DNA of 49,741 nt from Ruminococcus sp. (lineage in GTDB: Bacteria > Bacillota > Clostridia > Oscillospirales > Acutalibacteraceae): NCBI GenBank assembly GCA_017456845.1, contig JAFTIP010000023.1, forward strand, positions 1 through 49,741, in the 5' to 3' direction. Below, piece after piece: positions 25,555 through 33,862 of this stretch (positions are counted from its first letter, which is position 1; every line of letters begins with the position of its first letter). A program made the translations under genes and the position numbers. The notes under the pieces are model-generated. The model did no database searches. It was not told the DNA's origin and saw only the letters and a list, made by a program, of their open reading frames with translations.

Positions 25555-25696
25555 ATGTATTTTAAAAACTTCGTCAAATTTTTAACTTTTGCAATTTTGG
25601 GGATAAATTACGCCTCTTTTATTCATTTTGACAGAAAATAGGGCTAAAAAATCATAAATTTTGCAGGAATTAAAGGAAAAAATTTCATATTTTCTC

Positions 25697-25725
25697 TTGA
25701 AATTGCATTATATATGATGTATAAT
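25697..25725 (+). promoter_or_regulatory. gdhA promoter
   Basis: TTGAAA (25697-25702), 17-bp spacer, TATAAT (25720-25725), ahead of a ~45-nt AT-rich leader with a tiny hairpin (GCTAAAATAGC). Confidence 0.65.
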
Positions 25726-25778
25726 TTACTCATTGCTAAAATAGCGAAATATTTTTATTTGAAGGAGCCGTGAAAAAT

Positions 25779-27131
25779 ATGGCACTTAAGAACGAGTATC
25801 TCCTCGACTTATTGGAGAGAGTAAAGAAAAGAAATCCCGGCGAGCCCGAGTTTATTCAGACAGTTACTGAGGTTTTAACATCCCTCGAGCCCGTTGTAGA
25901 AAAGAGACCTGACCTCGTTGAGGCAGGCGTTTTAGAGAGAATCGTAGAGCCCGAGAGACAGATTTTCTTCCGTGTTCCCTGGGTTGACGATAACGGTAAG
26001 GTTCAGGTTAACCGTGGTTTCAGAGTTCAGTTTAACTCTGCTATCGGTCCTTACAAGGGTGGTATCAGACTTCATCCCTCTGTTAACGCATCTATCATCA
26101 AGTTCCTTGGCTTTGAGCAGACATTTAAGAACTCCCTCACAACTCTTCCCATGGGCGGCGGTAAGGGCGGTTCCGACTTCGACCCCAAGGGCAAGTCTGA
26201 CGGCGAGGTTATGCGTTTCTGCCAGAGCTTTATGACAGAGCTTTACAGACATATCGGCCCCAACCTTGATGTTCCTGCAGGCGATATCGGTACAGGTGCT
26301 CGTGAGATTGGCTATATGTTCGGCCAGTACAAGAGACTTCAGAACGAGTTTACAGGCGTTTTAACAGGTAAGGGCTTACAGTACGGCGGTTCTCTTATCC
26401 GTCCTGAGGCTACAGGCTTCGGTGCTGTTTACTATACAGTTGAGATGCTCAATACCTTCGGCGAGAGCTTAGAGGGCAAGACTGTTGCAGTTTCCGGTTT
26501 CGGTAATGTTGCATGGGGTGTTGTTAAGAAGGTTAAGGAACTTGGCGGTAAGGTTGTTACACTTTCAGGTCCTGACGGTTACATCTACGACGCTGACGGT
26601 ATTACAACCGACGAGAAGATTAACTATATGCTCGAGATGCGTGATTCCTGCCGTGATAAGGTTCAGGATTATGCTGACAAGTTCGGCGTTCCCTTCTATG
26701 CAGGCGAGAAGCCTTGGGGCGTTAAGGCTGACATCATTATGCCTTGTGCTACTCAGAACGAGGTAGGCATGGCAGAGGCTGAGAAGATTGTAGCAAACGG
26801 CGTTAAGTACTACGTTGAGGTTTCCAACATGCCCACAACAAACGAGGCTGTTGACTACTTAAAGGAGAACAAGGTAGTTGTTGCTCCTTCTAAGGCTGTT
26901 AACGCTGGCGGCGTTGCAGTTTCAGGTCTTGAGATGAGCCAGAACTCCATGCGTTACAACTGGAGCGCAGAGGAAGTTGACGAGAAGCTTAAGAGCATTA
27001 TGAAGGCTATCTACAAGAACTCCTACGATGCAGCTAAGGAGTACGGCATGGAGGGTGACCTTGTTGCAGGTGCTAACATTGCAGGCTTCATTAAGGTTGC
27101 AGAAGCTATGAAGGCTCAGGGTTGCGTTTAA
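25779..27131 (+). CDS. gdhA: NADP-type glutamate dehydrogenase
   Basis: 450 residues from the ATG at 25779 (GAAGGAG upstream; an in-frame GTG at 25770 sits too close to it). Hexameric GDH signatures: VQFNSAIGPYKGGIRLHPSV, the catalytic LPMGGGKGGSDFDPKGKS, DVPAGDIGTGAREIGYM, and the nucleotide-binding VSGFGNVAWG. It makes glutamate from 2-oxoglutarate and ammonia, the main ammonia-assimilation route in gut Clostridia; NADPH use is inferred from family membership. Codon use is strongly biased (CTT, AAG, GTT, ATC), consistent with very high expression. Own promoter and terminator. Confidence 0.97.
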   Translation: MALKNEYLLDLLERVKKRNPGEPEFIQTVTEVLTSLEPVVEKRPDLVEAGVLERIVEPERQIFFRVPWVDDNGKVQVNRGFRVQFNSAIGPYKGGIRLHPSVNASIIKFLGFEQTFKNSLTTLPMGGGKGGSDFDPKGKSDGEVMRFCQSFMTELYRHIGPNLDVPAGDIGTGAREIGYMFGQYKRLQNEFTGVLTGKGLQYGGSLIRPEATGFGAVYYTVEMLNTFGESLEGKTVAVSGFGNVAWGVVKKVKELGGKVVTLSGPDGYIYDADGITTDEKINYMLEMRDSCRDKVQDYADKFGVPFYAGEKPWGVKADIIMPCATQNEVGMAEAEKIVANGVKYYVEVSNMPTTNEAVDYLKENKVVVAPSKAVNAGGVAVSGLEMSQNSMRYNWSAEEVDEKLKSIMKAIYKNSYDAAKEYGMEGDLVAGANIAGFIKVAEAMKAQGCV

Positions 27132-27174
27132 TTAATAAGCTCTCTTAATAAAGGCGTAATATAAATTCAGACTA

Positions 27175-27205
27175 AAACAGGCACTTTTTTATGAAGTGCC
27201 TGTTT
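27175..27205 (+). terminator. gdhA terminator
   Basis: 12-bp stem AAACAGGCACTT / AAGTGCCTGTTT, then ACTTTTTATC. Confidence 0.85.
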
Positions 27206-27243
27206 ACTTTTTATCTTTAACACTTAGGTTTTATATGAATATA

Positions 27244-27272
27244 TTGCACAGGGTTTTCTTATGGCTTACAAT
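27244..27272 (+). promoter_or_regulatory. Promoter of the first dockerin protease
   Basis: TTGCAC (27244-27249), 17-bp spacer, TACAAT (27267-27272). The AATATATTGCA around the -35 and AATTAAAATGA after the -10 recur at the same spacing before the second protease (30526-30554). Confidence 0.6.
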
Positions 27273-27307
27273 TAAAATGAGGATTTGTTTGAAACGGAGG
27301 ATTCAAT

Positions 27308-30268
27308 GTGAAAAAATCAGTCTTTGCTTTTATTTCACTTTTGCTTATGATGACAATTGTATTTTCATTTGTTGCAATGTTTTCGTCAGCTGCAGAAGAA
27401 GCTAATAATGAATACGTATGGAGCGAGGAAACTCCCTTTATAATGTATGAGGACGAAAAGGGAATCCGTTATATTGGTTCTACAGGCAATGTTTCAGCAG
27501 AAAATCCTTCCGAGGATTCAGACACAGAGCCTGAGGAAAACGTAAGATACACAGGTGAGCTTGCTGCAGAGGCAGGGGCAGACCTGCCTTCTCAGATTGA
27601 TTTAAGCACCTCAAAGTATTTTCCTGCAATCGGCAATCAGGGCTCTCTTGGCTCTTGTGCCACATGGGCAACGGTTTACTATCAGTTTACTTATGAGATG
27701 AACCGTATGAGAGGCACCACAGCAACTCCCGAAAACACAGCGGCTCCCAATTTTGTATACAACTTACTTTCTCAGAAGGATGCTTCCGGTACATCTGCCG
27801 AGGAAAATTATGCTGTTCTTAAGACTCAGGGCGTTCCTCCCATTACGTTGGTTCCTTACAACGATAAAGAGCACTTAAGCTGGAATGCTCAGGAAAAAAT
27901 ATGGAGAGAGGCTTTAAACTGGCGACTTGAAGATTACAAGGAACTTGGTTACATTGGCAGAGACGGCAAAGAGATTACAACTGCCACCGACCCTGATCTT
28001 AACGAGATTAAGTCAGCTCTTAATAACGGTCAGATAGTTTCTTTCAGTGCATTTATTAATTGCTGGGTTTTTGATACAATCAAAACTCATCCCGATGCTC
28101 CGGGTAACGCAAATCACGCAGGCGAGAAAATCGTAAAATATACTGACGGATTCAAAGGTAGTCACCGTATGGTTATCGTCGGCTATGACGACGAAATCTG
28201 GTTTGACCACAACTCAAACGGCAAGGTAGACGAAGGCGAGAAGGGTGCTTTCAAGATTGCCAACTCATGGGGTACAACCTTTGCCAATAAGGGCTTCTGC
28301 TGGATTTCTTACGATGCTCTTAACGACAAAACCTCTGTTGATGGCGGTTATTCAAAGGATGACAGAGAAGCTTGTATGAGCAGCTTTTTCACAATTACCG
28401 TAAAGCCATACAAAGAAGGTTCAGGTATTTATCTCAAGTTTACCCTCAACACTTCTGATAGAACTCAGGTTTATGTAAGGGTTGACTCAGAGCATAACGG
28501 AACTGCTGAGAAAGCCTCCTTTTTAAGCGGTTTGTATTACTCAAAGCCTGACAATGTGTTTTCTTTTGGCGGTTCAAACATGGCTGAGGACGGTACCTTC
28601 TGCTTCCCTTTGGATAATGTATCTCCTGAGCTTACACCTGAGAATTTCAACGAATATAACTTTACCGTTACAATAAAAGACACCAAAACCGATTCAATAC
28701 CTCTTAAGGTAAAGAATCTTGAGATTGTAAACGAGCACGAGGGCAAAAGCTACAAGCCTTCCGTAGCTACTCTTCCTGTTCTTAACGGCACCGAGCAGAC
28801 TATGAATATGAAGGCGTGCAATACTGACAATAAGGTTATCTACTACATCGGTTACGATGAGCCTACTCTTCATTATCGTGAGAACGGCACATGGAAAGAG
28901 GTCGAAATGGAAGCAAACGAGGAACATTTAGGCCATAACTACAAGTATGTTATCAAAAACATCCCCGAGGATACTTACCTTTATTTTACCGATAAAAACG
29001 GTAACAAAGACGATAATTCCGGCAGTTACTATGTTGCAAAAGAAAGGCTTAATTACTTCCGTACCAAAGGCGTCAGGGAAGAGCTTGTGCTGAAAGACTT
29101 TTTAATTGACCCGGAAATTATGGATGTAAACACAAACAGATATTTCATTGCTGACGTAACAGGCGGTTACGAGCCTTATTATTATCAATACACCTTTGAG
29201 CATCTTGAAAGCGGTCAGTTGGCTGTTGAGAAATTCAGAAAAAATAACGAGATTTTACACTACTTTAATCTTGAAGGTCAGTATAAAATTACTGCCGAGG
29301 TTAAAGACCAGACAGGTGACATAGCAAGTATTTCAAAACTTATAACTGTTACCGATGTTCCCTTTATTTTCGAAGAGCTTACAGCTACAAGTGAGTTTGG
29401 CGAAAATCTTTTTGCAGGCGAGCCTGTAAACTTTTTTGCCCGTACAAACTTTGAGAAAATAGCATATATGAGAACTACCTATGATTTTGTAGTAAAAGAT
29501 TCAAGCGGTAAAATCTGCCAAGAGGCAAGCGTTAAACCCACAAACTGCAGTACAAACTTGGGCTATAGTCTGATTGATCATTACTGGACTCCCGAGAGGG
29601 CAGGTAAGTACACAGTTACTGTGTCTGAAACCGACTTGAACAACGAATACGCTGAAAAGTCCCTTACATTCACAGTCCTTAACAAGATTTACGGCGATGC
29701 CAACGGTGACGGCGAGGTTAACATTAAGGATGCCACCGCTATCCAGAAGTGCCTTGCAGGCGTAAGTCAGGAGTCTGCATTTATCATCGAATTCGCAGAT
29801 TGCGACACCAATGAGGTTATTACCATCAAGGATGCAACCTGTATCAGAAAATATCTTGCCAATGTTCAGGGTTCAGGTAAGGCAGGCCAGTTTATGGAGT
29901 ATGTACCTCCCGTAACCGAGCCTGAAACCACAGCTCCCACCCAGCCTCAGACAGAGCCTAAACCTGTGGGTAAAAACACAGTTACCTTTACAAACTCCTT
30001 TAACTGGGGCGGTACAATCTCCTGCTACTATTGGAGCGACAGCAATAAAAATATGACCACATGGCCCGGCAAAGCTATGACCAAAGCAGGAGTAAACGAA
30101 TTTGGCGAAACATATTACACCTTTGAGGTGCCTGCAGGTGCAACCTATGTAATCTTTACCAACGGCTCAAGCCAGACTGTTGACATTCCTTACGGAGGCG
30201 GAGAGCTTAAGTTCTATCCCTTATCGGAAACCGACTCACAAGGCCACTATAAAGTTTCCAACTGGTAG
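27308..30268 (+). CDS. Secreted papain-family (C1A) protease with dockerin and C-terminal CBM26-like starch-binding module
   Basis: 986 residues, GTG start with AACGGAGG upstream. Signal peptide at 1-28. Peptidase C1A domain (~95-375) with all active-site residues: Gln111 and Cys117 in IGNQGSLGSCATWA, His286 in GSHRMVIVGYDD, Asn319 in FKIANSWG. Between His and Asn there is an EF-hand-like loop DHNSNGKVDEGE that probably binds Ca2+. Beta-rich domains follow (~380-790). Dockerin at ~795-855 (GDANGDGEVNIKDATAIQK, then DCDTNEVITIKDATC), a Pro/Thr linker, and a ~100-residue module at ~887-986 with FTNSFNWGGTISCYYW and MTTWPGKAM, which resembles starch-binding CBM26. The protein would be exported, docked to a cohesin and attached to starch. 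Own promoter and terminator; a paralogue follows. Confidence 0.87.
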   Translation: MKKSVFAFISLLLMMTIVFSFVAMFSSAAEEANNEYVWSEETPFIMYEDEKGIRYIGSTGNVSAENPSEDSDTEPEENVRYTGELAAEAGADLPSQIDLSTSKYFPAIGNQGSLGSCATWATVYYQFTYEMNRMRGTTATPENTAAPNFVYNLLSQKDASGTSAEENYAVLKTQGVPPITLVPYNDKEHLSWNAQEKIWREALNWRLEDYKELGYIGRDGKEITTATDPDLNEIKSALNNGQIVSFSAFINCWVFDTIKTHPDAPGNANHAGEKIVKYTDGFKGSHRMVIVGYDDEIWFDHNSNGKVDEGEKGAFKIANSWGTTFANKGFCWISYDALNDKTSVDGGYSKDDREACMSSFFTITVKPYKEGSGIYLKFTLNTSDRTQVYVRVDSEHNGTAEKASFLSGLYYSKPDNVFSFGGSNMAEDGTFCFPLDNVSPELTPENFNEYNFTVTIKDTKTDSIPLKVKNLEIVNEHEGKSYKPSVATLPVLNGTEQTMNMKACNTDNKVIYYIGYDEPTLHYRENGTWKEVEMEANEEHLGHNYKYVIKNIPEDTYLYFTDKNGNKDDNSGSYYVAKERLNYFRTKGVREELVLKDFLIDPEIMDVNTNRYFIADVTGGYEPYYYQYTFEHLESGQLAVEKFRKNNEILHYFNLEGQYKITAEVKDQTGDIASISKLITVTDVPFIFEELTATSEFGENLFAGEPVNFFARTNFEKIAYMRTTYDFVVKDSSGKICQEASVKPTNCSTNLGYSLIDHYWTPERAGKYTVTVSETDLNNEYAEKSLTFTVLNKIYGDANGDGEVNIKDATAIQKCLAGVSQESAFIIEFADCDTNEVITIKDATCIRKYLANVQGSGKAGQFMEYVPPVTEPETTAPTQPQTEPKPVGKNTVTFTNSFNWGGTISCYYWSDSNKNMTTWPGKAMTKAGVNEFGETYYTFEVPAGATYVIFTNGSSQTVDIPYGGGELKFYPLSETDSQGHYKVSNW

Positions 30269-30365
30269 CCGTTAGCCACGGCAGGGCGTTCCCGACCATT
30301 AGCCACGGTGGGCGATTCCGCCTTTGGAAAGGTTCGCATAGAGGAAAATGCTCATTAACGGCGGG
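30268..30365 (+). repeat. Dispersed repeat: one truncated and one full copy
   Basis: It begins on the last base of the protease stop codon. A truncated head (GCCGTTAGCCACGGCAGGGC, ending ~30293) is followed by a full element: ATTAGCCACGG, GCCTTTGGAAAGG, ending CATTAACGGCGGG. The ends are inverted (CCGTTA/TAACGG). Confidence 0.7.
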
Positions 30366-30435
30366 GGTCAGCCACGGTAGGACAATTTACCTTTATAAAG
30401 GTTTATACAAATCAAATATATGTGTCAACGGCAGG
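30366..30435 (+). repeat. Variant copy of the dispersed repeat
   Basis: It starts GGTCAGCCACGG, contains CTTTATAAAGG and TATACAAATCAAATA, and ends GTCAACGGCAGG. The same variant lies at 33639-33700 downstream of the paralogue. Its tail supplies the left arm of the terminator. The rest of the 30269-30587 gap holds that terminator and the next promoter. Confidence 0.6.
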
Positions 30436-30463
30436 TTAGCAAAAAGCTGACCTGCCTTTTTTT
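30430..30463 (+). terminator. Terminator of the first dockerin protease
   Basis: 11-bp stem GGCAGGTTAGC / GCTGACCTGCC (one G-T pair), AAAAA loop, then TTTTTTT. Confidence 0.85.
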
Positions 30464-30525
30464 ATCTGCTGATTCAAATTTTAGGCGGATTTTTGCTTTG
30501 TTGAATTAGCTTTTCTATCAATATA

Positions 30526-30554
30526 TTGCATTAGCTTTTTAGATGAATTAAAAT
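30526..30554 (+). promoter_or_regulatory. Promoter of the second dockerin protease
   Basis: TTGCAT (30526-30531), 17-bp spacer, TAAAAT (30549-30554), sharing its flanks with the first protease promoter. Confidence 0.6.
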
Positions 30555-30587
30555 TAAAATGATGAAATTTCTGAATGGAGGATTAGC

Positions 30588-33566
30588 GTGAAAAAGCTAT
30601 TTTTTACCTTTATATCTATTCTTCTGATACTTATGACTTCGGTTTCTTCAATTTCACTGGTATCTGCAACTGATAAGAAAACAAAAGACGAGTTTACATG
30701 GAGCGAGGAAACTCCATTTATAAGATACGAAGATTCTGAGGGAATACACTACAAAGGCCCTGTGGGAAACTTTGTTTCCACAGCAGATGAATACTCTGCC
30801 GAAGCTTACAGCCCTTCAGAAAGCAAATCGCCAAGAAACACAGGCGAGCTTGCATCAAATATTATATACGATAATCTGCCTCAGACTGTGGATTTAGGTT
30901 CAAGTAAGTATTTTCCTCCTATTGGCAATCAGGGCGGTCTTGGCTCCTGTGCCACATTTTCAACCACTTACTATCAGCTTTCTTACGAGGTTAACAAAAT
31001 AAGAGATGTTCAGGCAACTGCCGAAAATACCCTTTCTCCTCAGATTGTTTATAACCTGATGAGTACAGATAACACCAGCGGAACAACCGCCGAGTTTAAC
31101 TATGGCTTTCTCAGTGTCCACGGTGCGCCGACAATGGCGGTGCTTCCTTATTCCGATTCTGACAGGTTATCATGGCACCCGCAAGAGGCAATCTGGAAAA
31201 ACGCAATGAACAGCCGTGTGGACGAGTTGTTTACTATTGATGATATCGGCGATGAAAATGCTCAGGTCACCTCAGCTGATGACGAAGACCTTAATGAAAT
31301 TAAGTATGTTTTATCACAGGGTCACCCCATTGTTTACTCAGCTTTTATTTACAGCTGGGTATCAACCAAAATCGAGGCTCATCCTGATGCTCCCGAAAAC
31401 AATAAATATTTAGGCGAAGAGATTGTTAAATATCAGGACGGCTTCAACGGTAGCCATTCTATGATTTTAGTCGGCTACAACGACAACATCTGGGTAGACC
31501 TTAACTCCAACGGCAATGTGGATGAAGGCGAAATGGGTGCCTTTAAAATTGCCAATTCATGGGGTGAGGGCTACGCAAATAAAGGTTTTTGTTGGGTAGC
31601 TTATGATGCAATTAATAAAGTAAGCTCTGTTCAGGGCGGATTTGCAGGCAACCGAGGCCGTATATTTGAGGGCTTTAAGTGGATAACCGTAAAGCCCTAC
31701 TCAGAAGGTGCAAAAATCTATGTAAGATTTACCCTCAACACCGCTGACCGAGTTCAGATGAACGTTGATTTTGCCAGCGAGTGTAACGGTATTGACGAAA
31801 GCAACAAGTTTCTCCGCCACTCTTCATACCGACACGACGGCAACCACCTCAGCTTTGACGGCACCAAAAACGCAATTGACGGCACTTTCTGCTATGCTCT
31901 TGATAATGTATCACCTGAGCTTTGTGCAGAGAATTTTAACAACTACAATTTTTATGCTACCTTTGAAGACACCGACGCTGACGGCAAAAAGATTGAGGTT
32001 AAAAATGTTGAGGTTGTAAACGAGCACACAGGCAAGGTTTACAAAATGGCTTCAGAGCCTTTCTCTGTTGACGGCGAAAAGAGAACCATTACCCTTAAAG
32101 AAGCCGAAACCACCGACAAAACTGTTTTTTACATCGGTTTTGATAATCCTACCATTCACTACAAGGTAGGCGATGGTGAGTTTAAAAAAGCTCAGATGGA
32201 GTATACCGAAACAAGGCTGGGGCATAACTACCGCTTCGTTATTGAAGATGCATCTGATGATGTAACTTTGTTCTTTACAGGCGAAGACGGAAGGATCGAC
32301 GACAACAACGGCGAATTTTTCAAAGCCACTGAAAGGCTTAATTTTTATCGCACAAAGGACGCCCGCCAGCCCCTTAAACTAAATGGTTTTGAGTTTACCA
32401 ACGGCTTGCCCGATATAAACAAACGCAGTTATTTCAGCTACAACGTTACAGGCGGTTACGAGCCTTATAACTACAACATTACCATAGAAAATCTTGACAC
32501 AGGCGAGGTAAAGGAATATCCCTACGATTATAAGTATGACAAAAGCCACGCCTTTCTTCAGGAAGGAAAACACAAGTTTTCCATAGAAGTAAGAGACCAG
32601 TCAGGCGACACTTACCTTTACGAAGAGGTTATTGATATTATCAACCGACCCTTTGTTTTTGATGAGCTTTCGGCTACATCCAAGTACGGAGAAAGTCTTT
32701 TTACAGGCGAGAACATAAGCTTCTATGCCCGTACCGACTTTGAAAGGATTATTTCCCGAGGTCCTCAGAAGAGCCTTTACGAATATGTTATTAAGGATTC
32801 TGAGGGCAAGGTTTGCTACACCGAAACCTTAAAAAGCAATAAGTATCATCTGGGCGATTGTGTAAGCCACATTTACCTTGACTGGACTCCCGCAAAGAAA
32901 GGCACATATACCGTCACGGTATCTTCAACTGACGACAACAAGACATACGCTGAGAAAACAACGGAATTTACTGTGGTTGATAAAATTTATGGCGATGCCA
33001 ACGGTGACGGCGAGGTTAACATTAAGGATGCCACCGCAATTCAGAAATGTCTTGCAGGTGCTGAGCAGGATTTTGTATTTATCGGTGAACTTGCGGACTG
33101 CGACAGCAACAAGGCGGTTACAATCAAGGACGCTACCTGTGTCCGAAAGCTCCTTGCAAATGTTGGAAACTTCTTTGAGGCAGGAAAGGTTATTGAGTAT
33201 ATTCCGCCTTACACAGAGCCCGAAACTACAATAGCCACCCAGCCTCAGACAGAGCCTAAACCCGTGGAGAAAAACGCAGTTACCTTTACAAACTCCTTTA
33301 ACTGGGGAGGAACAATGTCCTGCTACTATTGGAGCGATAGCAATAAAAATATGACCACATGGCCCGGCAAAGCTATGACCAAAGCAGGAACCAACGAGTT
33401 TGGCGAAACATATTACACCTTTGAGGTGCCTGCAGGTGCAACCTATGTAATCTTTACCAACGGCTCAAGCCAGACAGTTGACATTCCTTACGGAGGCGGA
33501 GAGCTTAAGTTCTATCCCTTATCGGAAACCGACTCACAAGGCCACTATAAAGTTTCCAACTGGTAG
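30588..33566 (+). CDS. Second secreted papain-family protease with dockerin and CBM26-like module (tandem paralogue)
   Basis: 992 residues, GTG start with AATGGAGG upstream; same order of domains as the gene at 27308. Signal peptide at 1-27. Catalytic Gln115 and Cys121 (IGNQGGLGSCATFS), His290 (GSHSMILVGYND), Asn323 (FKIANSWG); the Ca2+-like loop is DLNSNGNVDEGE. Dockerin at ~800-860 (GDANGDGEVNIKDATAIQK, then DCDSNKAVTIKDATC). The C-terminal starch-binding-type module is nearly identical to that of the first protease, even at DNA level, while the N-terminal and protease domains differ substantially. That pattern points to recent gene conversion or an unequal exchange. Different cleavage specificity of the two enzymes is plausible but inferred. 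Confidence 0.87.
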   Translation: MKKLFFTFISILLILMTSVSSISLVSATDKKTKDEFTWSEETPFIRYEDSEGIHYKGPVGNFVSTADEYSAEAYSPSESKSPRNTGELASNIIYDNLPQTVDLGSSKYFPPIGNQGGLGSCATFSTTYYQLSYEVNKIRDVQATAENTLSPQIVYNLMSTDNTSGTTAEFNYGFLSVHGAPTMAVLPYSDSDRLSWHPQEAIWKNAMNSRVDELFTIDDIGDENAQVTSADDEDLNEIKYVLSQGHPIVYSAFIYSWVSTKIEAHPDAPENNKYLGEEIVKYQDGFNGSHSMILVGYNDNIWVDLNSNGNVDEGEMGAFKIANSWGEGYANKGFCWVAYDAINKVSSVQGGFAGNRGRIFEGFKWITVKPYSEGAKIYVRFTLNTADRVQMNVDFASECNGIDESNKFLRHSSYRHDGNHLSFDGTKNAIDGTFCYALDNVSPELCAENFNNYNFYATFEDTDADGKKIEVKNVEVVNEHTGKVYKMASEPFSVDGEKRTITLKEAETTDKTVFYIGFDNPTIHYKVGDGEFKKAQMEYTETRLGHNYRFVIEDASDDVTLFFTGEDGRIDDNNGEFFKATERLNFYRTKDARQPLKLNGFEFTNGLPDINKRSYFSYNVTGGYEPYNYNITIENLDTGEVKEYPYDYKYDKSHAFLQEGKHKFSIEVRDQSGDTYLYEEVIDIINRPFVFDELSATSKYGESLFTGENISFYARTDFERIISRGPQKSLYEYVIKDSEGKVCYTETLKSNKYHLGDCVSHIYLDWTPAKKGTYTVTVSSTDDNKTYAEKTTEFTVVDKIYGDANGDGEVNIKDATAIQKCLAGAEQDFVFIGELADCDSNKAVTIKDATCVRKLLANVGNFFEAGKVIEYIPPYTEPETTIATQPQTEPKPVEKNAVTFTNSFNWGGTMSCYYWSDSNKNMTTWPGKAMTKAGTNEFGETYYTFEVPAGATYVIFTNGSSQTVDIPYGGGELKFYPLSETDSQGHYKVSNW

Positions 33567-33638
33567 CCGTTAGCCACGGCAGGGCGTTCCCGCCTTTGGA
33601 AAGCTTCTGGTTAGAGGTAAATGCAAATTAACGGCGGG
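33566..33638 (+). repeat. Full copy of the dispersed repeat
   Basis: It starts on the last base of the stop codon: GCCGTTAGCCACGGCAGGGC, CGCCTTTGGAAAGCTTC, and ends AAATTAACGGCGGG. It is almost identical in its first half to the copy at 30268. Confidence 0.7.
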
Positions 33639-33700
33639 TGTCAGCCACGGATAGGCTTGACTGACTCTATACAAATCAAATACACACATCAACGGCGGGG
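33639..33700 (+). repeat. Variant copy of the dispersed repeat
   Basis: TGTCAGCCACGGATAGG, then TATACAAATCAAATACACA, ending CATCAACGGCGGGG; the counterpart of 30366-30435. Confidence 0.6.
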
Positions 33701-33746
33701 TTTTAACTACGGTTTATAAAAGTGGTGAATCAACCCGCCGTTTTTG
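33691..33746 (+). terminator. Probable terminator of the second dockerin protease, built from repeat ends
   Basis: AACGGCGGGGTT (33691-33702) can pair with AACCCGCCGTT (33732-33742) with one bulge and a ~30-nt loop, followed by TTTG. The two arms are the ends of oppositely oriented repeat copies. Confidence 0.5.
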
Positions 33747-33804
33747 CAGTTTATTTTTATATGTAAGCTATCCAAAGGCGAACTGCCCTCAGGTGGCTGA
33801 CCTG
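33732..33804 (-). repeat. Inverted copy of the dispersed repeat
   Basis: On the minus strand: CAGGTCAGCCACCTGAGGGC, TTCGCCTTTGGATAGCTTAC, ending AAAAACGGCGGGTT. It faces the copies at 33566 and 33639. Confidence 0.65.
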
Positions 33805-33805
33805 A

Positions 33806-33846
33806 AAAAACACCCGAACAGGACTAAATCGTGTTCGGGTGTTTTT
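33806..33846. terminator. Bidirectional terminator between convergent secreted-protein genes
   Basis: Long stem AAAAACACCCGAACA / TGTTCGGGTGTTTTT with an 11-nt loop, T-rich on both strands, 17 bp from the stop of the minus-strand cohesin-like gene. Confidence 0.85.
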
Positions 33847-33862
33847 GTTTTAGTTTGTTTAG

